Shown one piece after another: positions 52,062-59,972 of a DNA stretch of 64,000 nucleotides (positions are counted from its first letter, which is position 1; every line of letters starts with the position of its first letter). Source of the stretch: DATARH01 sp963789255 (GTDB lineage: Bacteria > Pseudomonadota > Alphaproteobacteria > ATCC43930 > CGMCC-115725); the NCBI GenBank assembly GCA_963789255.1, contig CAWBJW010000002.1, forward strand, positions 2,046,001 to 2,110,000, given 5' to 3'. Made by a program: the position numbers and the translations under genes. The notes below the pieces were generated by a model. It saw nothing but the letters and a program-made list of their open reading frames with translations, ran no database searches and was not told the origin of the DNA.

Positions 52062-52093
52062 GCGCTACCCTCCCGCAAACCGGGAGCAAGATC
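52062..52093 (+). promoter_or_regulatory. Shine-Dalgarno hairpin upstream of the 88-residue secreted protein
   Basis: GCGCTACCCTCCCG (52062-52075) repeats the leader at 51494. CTCCCG (52070-52075) pairs with CGGGAG (52081-52086), loop CAAAC, and CGGGAGCAAG is the ribosome site for ATG 52094. The loop and spacing differ slightly from the first copy while the stem is kept. Confidence 0.55.
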
Positions 52094-52360
52094 ATGCGGA
52101 AATCGCTTATTTTGCTAGTTCTGGCCGTCGCGTTGCTGTTGCCTGGTTCCGGGATCGCGCAGCGTCCACCTGCCGAATTCCCGAGCGAACAATCAGCGCA
52201 GGCGCATTGCCCGCGCGATGCCGTGGTCTGGCTCAATCTCCCGACAGGCATCTATCATTTCCGGGGCGAACGCTGGTATGGGCGCACCAAGAGCGGGGCT
52301 TTTGTCTGCCGCCGAGAAGCGGATCGGGCCGGAGATCGCGGTACCCGGAACGGGCAATGA
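52094..52360 (+). CDS. Small secreted protein
   Basis: 88 residues: signal peptide MRKSLILLVLAVALLLPGSG then IAQ, and a mature part with AHCPRDAVVWLNLPTGIYHF, RGERWYGRTKSGAFVCRREA. The 'vVWlNl.tgiYH..g.rwYG.TK.GayvC' motif is a known recurring small-domain pattern of exported proteins; two Cys may form a disulfide. Function unknown. Its TGA overlaps the ATG of the next gene (ATGA), so both are translationally coupled. Confidence 0.8.
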   Translation: MRKSLILLVLAVALLLPGSGIAQRPPAEFPSEQSAQAHCPRDAVVWLNLPTGIYHFRGERWYGRTKSGAFVCRREADRAGDRGTRNGQ

Positions 52361-52680
52361 CTAAAATCATCCGCGTCACATTATTGGCACTGGCCGTGGC
52401 GTCGCTCGGCGCGTGCGGGACAATCGGATCTGCGGCATTATCAGGAGAAGGGCCGAATTTCATCGGCCAATCAGCCCAAGCTCTATTCGCCGCAAAAGGT
52501 GCGCCCCTTCGTCAAATCACCTCACCATCAGGCGCAACTGTCTATGTCTATGAGGCCCATAACCTTTACGGCGCTACGTTCTGCGAAGCATCGTATTACG
52601 TGCGTGATCAGATCATCGTCGGCTTCTCTGCTCACGGCTTCGCCCCGACTTGCGGCGGCAGTATCGGGCGAATTGACTAA
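52357..52680 (+). CDS. Small lipoprotein
   Basis: 107 residues with a lipoprotein signal (MTKIIRVTLLALAVASLGAC, lipobox LGAC). The mature part reads GTIGSAALSGEGPNFIGQSA, QALFAAKGAPLRQITSPSGA, TVYVYEAHNLYGATFCEASY and ends FAPTCGGSIGRID. This resembles small outer-membrane-assembly or SmpA-like folds only superficially. It is coupled to the gene before it and overlaps by 4 bases the convergent TPR-permease gene stop. Confidence 0.8.
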   Translation: MTKIIRVTLLALAVASLGACGTIGSAALSGEGPNFIGQSAQALFAAKGAPLRQITSPSGATVYVYEAHNLYGATFCEASYYVRDQIIVGFSAHGFAPTCGGSIGRID

Positions 52681-54047
52681 CCGAGGGCCTTCCCGGAACT
52701 ACGTGCGTTTGCTACATAATTCCGGAACATCACGGACAGCAGCGTTATGTGGAGGATCGGCTCGAGCAACGCCCAGCCGTAGCCGAGCTTGGCGTCGGCA
52801 AACCGGGTGCGCGTCTCGCGGATGATCAAGGCGCCGATCACCCGGCACTGGCTGCGCAGCCGATCGGGCAATCCGGGCGGCGGGCGCCGGGGCCGCGGCG
52901 CCCGCTCGGTGCCGTCGTTCAGCACGACATACTCGCCGTCGATCGTCTCCAACCGGTGGGTGAGCAGGTGCAGCACCGCTTCGGCGGCGACAGCGTCGTC
53001 GGGAAAGCGATGCAGCAACTCGCCGCCCGCCGCCGTCGCTTCGCTGACCAGTCCTGCGGCGAGAAAGAGGCTCAATTGCGCGCGCTTCAATTCGCGGCTC
53101 GTCGGATCGAGCGCGGCGGCATGGTTGAGCGCCAGCGCGGCAGCGGCAATATCGCCGAGCCGCCACAGCAGATGCCCGCGATGGATGTGGTACTCCGCGA
53201 CATCGGGCGCGCCGGCGATCGCGCGATCGACGGTTGCGAGCGCCGCCTCCAGGCGGCCTTGCACCATCGCTGCGGCGGAAAGGATGCGGAACAGCCGGGG
53301 ATCGGCGGCATCGGCGGAGGCGGCCGCGGCGCTGTTCAACAGCTCGGCGGCATTGTCCGCCCGGCCAACGCGCAGCAGCAATTCCGCCGCGTCAGCGGCG
53401 AGGCGGGTGTCGCCCGGAATCAGCGCCGCGGCCTGCACCGCCAGTGCGGCGGCCTCCTCGCTCTGGCCAAGGGCGTGGCACGCAGCCGACAGTTCGCACA
53501 GGGCGCGGGCATTGTCGGGCTCCAGTGCCACGGCGCGCTTGAGATAGAAGGCGGCCTCGTCATAATGCCCGGCATTGCGCAACAGACATCCGGCATGAAA
53601 CGCGAATTCGGGGCTTTGCGGCGCGAGATCGCTTGCCGTCATCGCGTGCGCGATAGCCTCGTCAACCCGGCCGATCGCCGCCATGGAGCCGCTGGCGTGG
53701 TGATGGCCCTCGATCCAATCCGGGCAAAGCTCGACGAGGCGGCGATAGGCAGCAGCGGCCTCGTCGTGGCATTCGCAATTGCTGAACACCCAGGCGCAAA
53801 TCCGCAGATCGGCGGTATCGTCGCCGGAAGATGGCAAGGCGCGGCGACAGCACTCGATCGCCGCGTCGCGACGGCCCTGGTGAAACAGCGCTTCCGCCAG
53901 CCGGCAATTCCGTCCGCCATCTGCCTTGCCGCTGCAGTCTGCTTGCCTGACGTAGGTCAGGCAACTATCCAGTGCCCCAGCGTTCAGAGCGCACTCAAAC
54001 GCCTCGGAATTGATCGCCAGTTGCGGGAAGCCTTGCTCTGGATTCAA
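52677..54047 (-). CDS. TPR protein fused to the truncated start of an ABC-2 polysaccharide export permease
   Basis: About 456 residues. Positions 1-330 are tandem tetratricopeptide repeats (CRLAEALFHQGRRDAAIECC, FHAGCLLRNAGHYDEAAFYL, HIHRGHLLWRLGDIAAAALA). After a linker with GEYVVLNDGTERAPRP the chain continues CRVIGALIIRETRTRFADAK and LGYGWALLEPILHITLLSVM, the N-terminal helix region of KpsM-type permeases. It then ends in FRNYVANARSSGKALG, unlike the family. A complete permease would need about 200 more residues, so the gene is 3'-truncated at about 52740, next to the small-gene island. The TPR part may still be made. Confidence 0.82.
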   Translation of the reverse strand: MNPEQGFPQLAINSEAFECALNAGALDSCLTYVRQADCSGKADGGRNCRLAEALFHQGRRDAAIECCRRALPSSGDDTADLRICAWVFSNCECHDEAAAAYRRLVELCPDWIEGHHHASGSMAAIGRVDEAIAHAMTASDLAPQSPEFAFHAGCLLRNAGHYDEAAFYLKRAVALEPDNARALCELSAACHALGQSEEAAALAVQAAALIPGDTRLAADAAELLLRVGRADNAAELLNSAAAASADAADPRLFRILSAAAMVQGRLEAALATVDRAIAGAPDVAEYHIHRGHLLWRLGDIAAAALALNHAAALDPTSRELKRAQLSLFLAAGLVSEATAAGGELLHRFPDDAVAAEAVLHLLTHRLETIDGEYVVLNDGTERAPRPRRPPPGLPDRLRSQCRVIGALIIRETRTRFADAKLGYGWALLEPILHITLLSVMFRNYVANARSSGKALG

Positions 54048-54401
54048 TTGTTACGTGTATGTTTTGGGCGTGTGGGAAATCTAAACGCGAAAGAATAACG
54101 CGCATCCGCGGTGCGGCTCAAGACTGTTGTAGATTGGGTTTAAGATGGCGAGCGCGGGCGCTTTCGCGGCTCGCTGACCGCGCGCCCCTATTCGTCTTTG
54201 TCCGCGCCGCGGCTCGGGCAAGGCGGCGAGATCGGCGGCATCGGCATGGCTCTGGCTTTCTTGACTCGCCTTGCTGCGAATTCGCCCCTAAGCTTCGCGG
54301 ACGCTGGGGTTTCGCACGGCGCGCCGGTGGCATGACGCCGCGGCAGTGGCGGGATGCCGGCCAGGACCGGGCAGGTAGCGCGGGGCAAACGGAGGAAGGT
54401 T
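54048..54401. other. Intergenic region upstream of the TPR and LLM genes
   Basis: These 354 bases lie between divergent genes and should hold both promoters. The first part near 54050-54135 is comparatively AT-rich (GTTACGTGTATGTTTTGGGC). No RNA gene, repeat or convincing ORF is seen. Confidence 0.4.
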
Positions 54402-55458
54402 ATGGCGTTCGAGTTCGGCATGTTCCACGAGTTTCAGCGCACCGCCGGGATGACCGAGGAGGACGCTTTCACGACCTCCTTCGAGGAGATCGATGCCGCC
54501 GAGCGCTGGGGGCTCGATGCGATGTGGCTGGCGGAAATCCACGTCAATCCCGGAACGCTCGGTATGTTCGGCCCCGCTGACCCTGGCGAGCGCGATCGCC
54601 GCACGCACCAAGCGGATGAGGATCGGCACCGGCGTCCAGGTATTGCCGCTGTGCCATCCGCTGCGGCTCGCCGAGGAGGCGGCCACGGTCGACCAGATCA
54701 GCCATGGCAGGCTGATTTTCGGTGTCGGGCGCAGCGGGTTTCCACGGACCTACGAGGCCTATGGCGTGCCCTACGGCGAGAGCCGCGAGCGCTTTGCCGA
54801 GACGCTCGAAATCCTCAAACGGGCGTGGACCGAGCCGTCCTTCTCGTACAAGGGCAAGTATTACAGCTTCGACAACGTCAAGATGACGCCGAAGCCCTAT
54901 CAAAAGCCCTGGCCCGAGATCCGCGTCGCCGCCAACAGCGCCGATACCTTCCCGCAGATCGCCAAGCTCGGCCACGCCGTCCTCGTCGCCGTGCGCCAGG
55001 GCAGCCTCGAGGAGTTGGAGCCGAATATCCGCGCCTATCGCGAAGCCTGGAAAGCGGCCGGCCACCCGGGCAAGGGCGAAGTTTATCTGCGCGCGCCGGT
55101 TTATGTCGCCGACACCGACCGGGCGGCGCGCGACGAGCCGGAAGAAAGCATCATGTATTTCTACCGCTATCTCGGCGAGCGGCTCGAGGATTCGGCGACC
55201 CGCGCCGGCGTGCAGCAATCGGAGTTGCGGGCGGCGCGCGGCCGGCGCTTGCAGACCATCAGCTACGAGGATGCGCTGGTCGAAAAGCTGATCGTCGGCT
55301 CGCCCGAGCGGGTCGTCGATCGCCTCTTAGGGTTGCAGGAGGGGCTGGGCCTCGACGGCATCCTGTGCGAGATGAATTGCGGCACCAAGATCCCGCATGC
55401 AAGGGTGATGCGGTCGTTGCAGCTGCTGTGCGAACAGGTGAAACCGCGCTTCAACTGA
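54402..55458 (+). CDS. LLM class flavin-dependent oxidoreductase, frameshifted
   Basis: From ATG 54402 (GGAGGAAGGTT upstream): MAFEFGMFHEFQRTAGMTEE, then IDAAERWGLDAMWLAEIHVN. At 54549-54551 one extra C breaks the frame; the adjoining frame continues RSVCSAPLTLASAIAARTKR, MRIGTGVQVLPLCHPLRLAE, GRLIFGVGRSGFPRTYEAYG and KPWPEIRVAANS through QLLCEQVKPRFN. Correction gives about 351 residues. It is a paralogue of 14231-15262 (same WLAEIH, AARTKR and VLPL landmarks). It starts a plus-strand row with an amidohydrolase and a Rieske ferredoxin, which suggests a joint catabolic role. Confidence 0.88.
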
Positions 55459-55522
55459 GCCGCGCGGGCTGAAAGGTAATTCACTCACCGGCACCCCGCC
55501 GGCGACACCTGGGGAGGTGATC

Positions 55523-56668
55523 ATGCGAGAATACAAGCTCATCTCGGCCGATTCTCATATCGTCGAGCCGCCGGACATGTACACGGACCGGATCGCTCCC
55601 AAGCTGCGCAATCGCGCACCGCGGATGGAACGGCGCAAAACGCCGGCCGGGCGCGAGTACGACGCCTGGATGCTCGACGGCCAGCAGGTCGGCACCTTGG
55701 GCGCGGTGATGCAGGCCGGGCAGCGCTTCGAGGACCCCTCGCAGATCGACTTTCTCGGCATCTGGGAGGATGTCCGCAAGGGCGCCTACAATGCCGACGC
55801 GATGCTCGCCGAAAACGAGGAGGACGGGATCTGGGGTTCGGTGTTGCAGCCGAGCCAGGGCTTGTTCTGGTACCGCGTGCCGGACAGCGAGCTCTTGTCG
55901 GAGATCTGCCGCTGCTACAACGATTGGATCGCCGATTTCTGCAAGGCGCAGCCGCAGCGGCTCAAGGGCATCGCGATGCTCAACGTCGATGACCCCGACG
56001 CCGGCGCCAAGGAACTGGAACGCGTCGTCAAGATGGGCCTTGTCGGCTCGTTCATTCCAGTCGCGCCGCGGCCGGACAAGCCGTACAGCGACCCCGCCTA
56101 CGACCGCTTCTGGGCGGCAGCGCAGGAATTCAAGCACCCGTTATTGTTGCATATCGGCACGCCGCGCGACGGCATCCCGGCTAACGAGTTCACAATGGAC
56201 GTTACCGAGCTGACCGGCGCCGGGCGTTCGACGACCGATTACTGGGTGCGCTACTCGCTCGGTTCGATGCTGTTCGCCGGCGTCTTCGACAAGTTCCCCG
56301 GTCTCAGGATCGGCTCGGTCGAGCACGAGGCCGCGTGGATCCCGCACTGGCTGAAGCAGATGGACTTCACCTATCTCGAACGCCCGGTCTTCACCAAGGG
56401 ATGGAAGTCGGCCGAAGGATTGCTGCCTAGCGAATACTGGAAGCGGAACATGTTCGTCGAGTTCATGGAGGATGATCTCGGCGTCCAGCTGCGCGACCGG
56501 ATCGGCGTCGAGAACATGCTGTGGGGCAGCGACTATCCGCACGCCGAGGCGACGTTCCCGCGGTCGCAGCAATTCCTGCAGCGCATGTTTAAGGGCGTGC
56601 CCGAGGCCGATCTGCGCAAGATCACCTCGGAAAACGCGGCGAAGATGTTCGGCTTTTCGCTAAACTGA
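55523..56668 (+). CDS. Amidohydrolase family 2 protein
   Basis: About 381 residues: MREYKLISADSHIVEPPDMY (metal motif with His), LFWYRVPDSELLSEICRCYN, GLVGSFIPVAPRP, HPLLLHIGTPRDGIP (His), RIGSVEHEAAWIPHWLKQMD and NMLWGSDYPHAEATFPRSQQ (catalytic Asp). The layout is that of PF04909 decarboxylases or hydrolases acting on aromatic or lactone substrates; the substrate is unknown. GGGGAGGTGATC fixes the start at ATG 55523. It lies 64 bases after the LLM gene and before a repeat cluster. Confidence 0.9.
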   Translation: MREYKLISADSHIVEPPDMYTDRIAPKLRNRAPRMERRKTPAGREYDAWMLDGQQVGTLGAVMQAGQRFEDPSQIDFLGIWEDVRKGAYNADAMLAENEEDGIWGSVLQPSQGLFWYRVPDSELLSEICRCYNDWIADFCKAQPQRLKGIAMLNVDDPDAGAKELERVVKMGLVGSFIPVAPRPDKPYSDPAYDRFWAAAQEFKHPLLLHIGTPRDGIPANEFTMDVTELTGAGRSTTDYWVRYSLGSMLFAGVFDKFPGLRIGSVEHEAAWIPHWLKQMDFTYLERPVFTKGWKSAEGLLPSEYWKRNMFVEFMEDDLGVQLRDRIGVENMLWGSDYPHAEATFPRSQQFLQRMFKGVPEADLRKITSENAAKMFGFSLN

Positions 56669-56678
56669 GTGCGCTACC

Positions 56679-56841
56679 TCGGCACCCTCTCCCGCAATGC
56701 GGGAGAGGGTGCCGAGCGCACGAGCCTTCAGCCCGCGGGCTTGACCCGCGGGGAGGCGGGTGAGGGTGCCGACAACCGAAAGACCCTCACCCTCCCACGC
56801 CTGAGGCGTGGGTCCCTCCCTCTCCCGCAATGCAGGAGAGG
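56679..56841. repeat. Palindromic repeat cluster
   Basis: CTCGGCACCCTCTCCCGC (56679-56696) forms a near-perfect hairpin with the complement ending at 56716. Further arms are CCCGCGGGCTTGACCCGCGGG (loop included) and CCCTCACCCTCCCACGCC with GGCGTGGGTCCCTCCC, ending near 56841. It is related to 36018-36160. It lies between the amidohydrolase and the Rieske ferredoxin. Confidence 0.8.
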
Positions 56842-56859
56842 GGCAACGAAGATCGCCGC

Positions 56860-57180
56860 ATGAGTTCTTCGCCAGACGGCTTCGTCCCGGTCGCCAACAC
56901 CGCCGACATTCCCCCCGGCGGCATGAAATGCGTCGCGATCGAGCGCGAGCGGGTGTTGCTGGCGAATGTCGGCGGTACGTTCTACGCGATCGGGGAACTG
57001 TGCGGGCATCGCCGCGCGCCGCTGTCGGCGGGCCAGCTCGACGGCTATCTCGTCGAATGCCCACTGCACTTTGCGATCTTCGATGTGCGCACCGGCAGGT
57101 TCGTCGTCGGCCCGATCTCCGCGGACGTGCCGGCCTACGAAACCCGGATCGACGGCGATACCGTCTTGGTAAGGCGTTGA
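56860..57180 (+). CDS. Rieske [2Fe-2S] ferredoxin-type protein
   Basis: 106 residues. It has the CxH-x16-CxxH cluster motif: CGHRRAPL (Cys48, His50) and CPLHFAIF (Cys67, His70). It starts MSSSPDGFVPVANTADIPPG and ends in DGDTVLVRR. As a free-standing soluble Rieske domain it probably passes electrons to an oxygenase such as a ring hydroxylase; no terminal oxygenase subunit is next to it, although a fused Rieske oxygenase lies at 61474. The start ATG 56860 lies shortly downstream of GGAGAGGGGC. Confidence 0.9.
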   Translation: MSSSPDGFVPVANTADIPPGGMKCVAIERERVLLANVGGTFYAIGELCGHRRAPLSAGQLDGYLVECPLHFAIFDVRTGRFVVGPISADVPAYETRIDGDTVLVRR

Positions 57181-57272
57181 CGGCCCTCTATAGGGCAGTG
57201 GATACTTCGGTTACGTTGCACAGCGCCACCGGTACCGGGGAAATGGGTGGCCGATTGGGGATGGAGATGCTG

Positions 57273-58688
57273 ATGGCCGGACAAACCTCCGACGATCTTC
57301 TGGCGATGTTCGACAACGCGCCGCTCAACCGGCGCTATTGGGTGACCTTCGCCATAATGTCGGGCGTCCTCGTGCTCGATTTCTTCGATTTCTTCCTGAT
57401 CGCGTTCGTCATGTCGGTGATCGGGGGAGCATGGCACCTCACCTACGGACAGGGCGCGCTGATCCTTTATGGCGCGGGGGTCGGCGCCATCATCGGCTCG
57501 CTGGTGTTCGGCTCTCTCGGCGACCTGTTCGGGCGCAAGATGCAGACCGTCATCGGCACCTTCATCTGCGGCGTCAGCGCCGGGTTGATCGGGTTCGTGC
57601 CGACCGGCGCCTGGGTGGTGTTGGCGATTCTGCGCTTCCTGGTCGGTTTCGGTCTTGCCGCCGGCGTCACCCCCGCCTTGACGATCGTCGTCGAGATGAC
57701 CCCGACCCGCTGGCGCACCGGGATGACGAGCTTTTTTATCGTCTTCGCCAGCGCCGGTACGCTTCTTTCCTCGTTTACCGCAGCGACGCTGCTGCATGCG
57801 TTCGGCTGGCGCGGGGTCGCCGCGACCGGCTTTATCGCGGTGATCGTCGGCATCCTGGTATGGATCTTCGTGCCGGAATCGGTGCGCTGGCTGACCGCCA
57901 AGGGCCGCTTCGCCGAGGCACGGGCTGAGGTCGCGACCCAGTTGGGGCTGCCGCTCAGCAGCGTACCGTTGCCGACCGTCCCCCCCACCGCGCAGCCTCG
58001 CGCCCACCTCGGCGAGCTCTACTCGGTCAATCCGCGGCTGTTCTGGCAGACGATCCTGATCTGGGGCGGCTCCTCGTCGGCGGCCTATGGATATTATCTG
58101 TGGGGACCGACCATCGTTGCCCTCGCGCTCCACCTGCAGCCCGCCCAGGCCGCCAAATATTTCATCTATGTCTCGGGTACCGGCGTCATCGGCAAGATCA
58201 TCGTCTCGCTGATCGCCTCGAAGATGGGGCGGCGCAGCCTCGGCATCCTCTTCGGGTTCGTGTCGGTCGTGTTTCTCGGCTTGGCCGGGTATTACAACGG
58301 GGCCCTCGTCGGCGGGTTCCCGGCGTTCATCATCTTGATCGCCGCCTCCGCGTTCTTCGTCGAAGGCGGTTTCGCGAACCTTGCCCCGTACACGGTCGAG
58401 CAATATGGCGTGAGCCTCGGCTCGCGCTCCTCGGGCCTGGGGCAGGCGGCAAACGGGGTTGGCAAGATCCTCGGCCCGCTCGCCCTGGCGCTGCTCGCCG
58501 GCAGCAGCAACGTCATCGCGCCGCAGGCGACGGCGGCGGCGGTGTTTCCGGCCTTCATGTTCCTCGCCGCGACGATGCTCGCTGTGGCGCTGGCCTATGT
58601 CTTCCTCGGGGTCGAGACGCACGGCCGGCCGATCGCGCAGGGCGACGAAGGGCGGGCCGCGCCGCCGCGCCGTCTGGCTGCCGAATAG
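57273..58688 (+). CDS. MFS transporter (AAHS/sugar-porter type)
   Basis: About 471 residues with 12 predicted helices. Motifs: MSGVLVLDFFDFFLIAFVMS in TM1, GSLGDLFGRKMQTVIG in loop 2-3, RFLVGFGLAAGVTPALTIVV, PESVRWLTAKGRFAEAR and GVETHGRPIAQGDEG near the end. It is a paralogue of the carrier at 33557. GGAG at 57263-57266 points to ATG 57273; ATGs at 57243, 57261 and 57267 are also in frame. Uptake of an organic acid for the neighbouring catabolic genes is likely. Confidence 0.9.
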   Translation: MAGQTSDDLLAMFDNAPLNRRYWVTFAIMSGVLVLDFFDFFLIAFVMSVIGGAWHLTYGQGALILYGAGVGAIIGSLVFGSLGDLFGRKMQTVIGTFICGVSAGLIGFVPTGAWVVLAILRFLVGFGLAAGVTPALTIVVEMTPTRWRTGMTSFFIVFASAGTLLSSFTAATLLHAFGWRGVAATGFIAVIVGILVWIFVPESVRWLTAKGRFAEARAEVATQLGLPLSSVPLPTVPPTAQPRAHLGELYSVNPRLFWQTILIWGGSSSAAYGYYLWGPTIVALALHLQPAQAAKYFIYVSGTGVIGKIIVSLIASKMGRRSLGILFGFVSVVFLGLAGYYNGALVGGFPAFIILIAASAFFVEGGFANLAPYTVEQYGVSLGSRSSGLGQAANGVGKILGPLALALLAGSSNVIAPQATAAAVFPAFMFLAATMLAVALAYVFLGVETHGRPIAQGDEGRAAPPRRLAAE

Positions 58689-58728
58689 ACCGCGCCGCCG
58701 CTTGAGCCGGAGATCGCGCCTTGTAACG

Positions 58729-59277
58729 ATGCCGGAAATTCTGCGAATGCCGGCGGCGGTTGTCGGCATCGCAGTGGTCTTGAACGCGGCGCCGGCGTTT
58801 GCCGAAAGCGCGGCGCAGGCGATGCAGGCGTTCGGGCTGATCGGCACGTGGTCGCCCGACTGCGCCGGTCCGATCCGGCTGGTCTATGCGGCGCCGCCCG
58901 GCGGCGCGCCGACGTTCCGGATGTTCGTCCATGGCAGGGAAGTCGTCGTTTCGGAAATACAGCAGGCGTTTCCACTCCGCCCCGGACAAATAAAATGGAT
59001 CAGCGTCATTAAAAAGTGGTCGGTGCTCACCCCCCGCAAGCCCTGGATGCCGCAACCCGGCGAGACGTGGCAGACCGTGATCGTCAAGCTCGGCGACAGG
59101 ATCCGCTCTCTGCAGTCGCAAAGAACAGATGGGAAGAAGATCGGAGCAAAAAACGGATTTTCCTATATCGGCGACGATGTAAAAGGCGCCGATCTGGTCA
59201 TTTGGCGCAACACGGGAAAACCAACGCCGCTTTACACGAAATGTCGGGTCTCGGGCCCGGAACCGCGGGCGCGGTAA
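58729..59277 (+). CDS. Secreted hypothetical protein
   Basis: 182 residues with an N-terminal signal peptide (MPEILRMPAAVVGIAVVLNA, cleavage after APAFA). The mature chain has SAAQAMQAFGLIGTWSPDCA, a GTWs..C motif common in small periplasmic proteins, then FRMFVHGREVVVSEIQ and FSYIGDDVKGADLVIWRNTG, with a Cys near the end. A lipocalin-like or beta-rich fold is possible. The ribosome site is weak. It lies 40 bases after the MFS gene. Function unknown. Confidence 0.7.
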   Translation: MPEILRMPAAVVGIAVVLNAAPAFAESAAQAMQAFGLIGTWSPDCAGPIRLVYAAPPGGAPTFRMFVHGREVVVSEIQQAFPLRPGQIKWISVIKKWSVLTPRKPWMPQPGETWQTVIVKLGDRIRSLQSQRTDGKKIGAKNGFSYIGDDVKGADLVIWRNTGKPTPLYTKCRVSGPEPRAR

Positions 59278-59395
59278 CCGGCCGATCGTTTGCCGCGCTC
59301 GCAGAGCGCGCAGCGGACGACGTCAGCCCAGCGGCGCTTGATCCGGCGCCGGTGTTCCTTACATCTGGGCCTGCCCCTGATCCTTCCCGCGGCAC

Positions 59396-59965
59396 ATGAC
59401 CCGAGAATTCGAACACGCCCCCTGGCACACCCAATGGCATGGCACGACGATCCTGTCGCTGCGCAAAGGCGGCGAGGTCGTCGTCGCTGGCGACGGGCAG
59501 GTGTCGATGGGGCAGACCATCGTCAAATCCAATGCCAAGAAGGTGCGGCGGTTGGCAACCGGCAGCGTCATCGCCGGGTTTGCCGGGACGACGGCCGATG
59601 CGATCACGCTCTTCGAGCGCCTCGAAGCCAAGCTCGAGCAATATTCCGGGCAGCTGACCCGGGCCTGCGTCGAACTGGCCAAGGATTGGCGCACCGACCG
59701 CTATCTGCGCCGGCTCGAGGCGATGATGGCGGTCGCCGACCGCCATGTCTCGCTGATCCTGTCGGGCACCGGCGACGTGCTCGAACCCGAGGACGACATC
59801 ATCGGCATCGGCTCGGGCGGCGGCTACGCGCTCGCCGCGGCGCGCGCCCTGATCGAGGTCGAGGGGCTCGACGCCGAGGCGATCGCCCGGCGCGCGATGG
59901 CGATCGCATCGCAGATCTGCGTCTATACCAACGACACGATCACCCTCGAAAAGCTGACGGCCTGA
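59396..59965 (+). CDS. hslV: ATP-dependent protease subunit HslV
   Basis: 189 residues. The catalytic Thr follows HG: HTQWHGTTILSLRKGGEVVV places Thr17 as the N-terminus after self-cleavage. VAGDGQVSMGQTIVKSNAKK, VRRLATGSVIAGFAGTTADA, IIGIGSGGGYALAAARAL are invariant HslV features. It forms a two-ring dodecameric proteasome-like peptidase with HslU. Its stop is 7 bases before the hslU start, so the pair is an operon. The start may be ATG 59396, preceded by GCGGCAC. Confidence 0.97.
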   Translation: MTREFEHAPWHTQWHGTTILSLRKGGEVVVAGDGQVSMGQTIVKSNAKKVRRLATGSVIAGFAGTTADAITLFERLEAKLEQYSGQLTRACVELAKDWRTDRYLRRLEAMMAVADRHVSLILSGTGDVLEPEDDIIGIGSGGGYALAAARALIEVEGLDAEAIARRAMAIASQICVYTNDTITLEKLTA

Positions 59966-59972
59966 GCCAACG

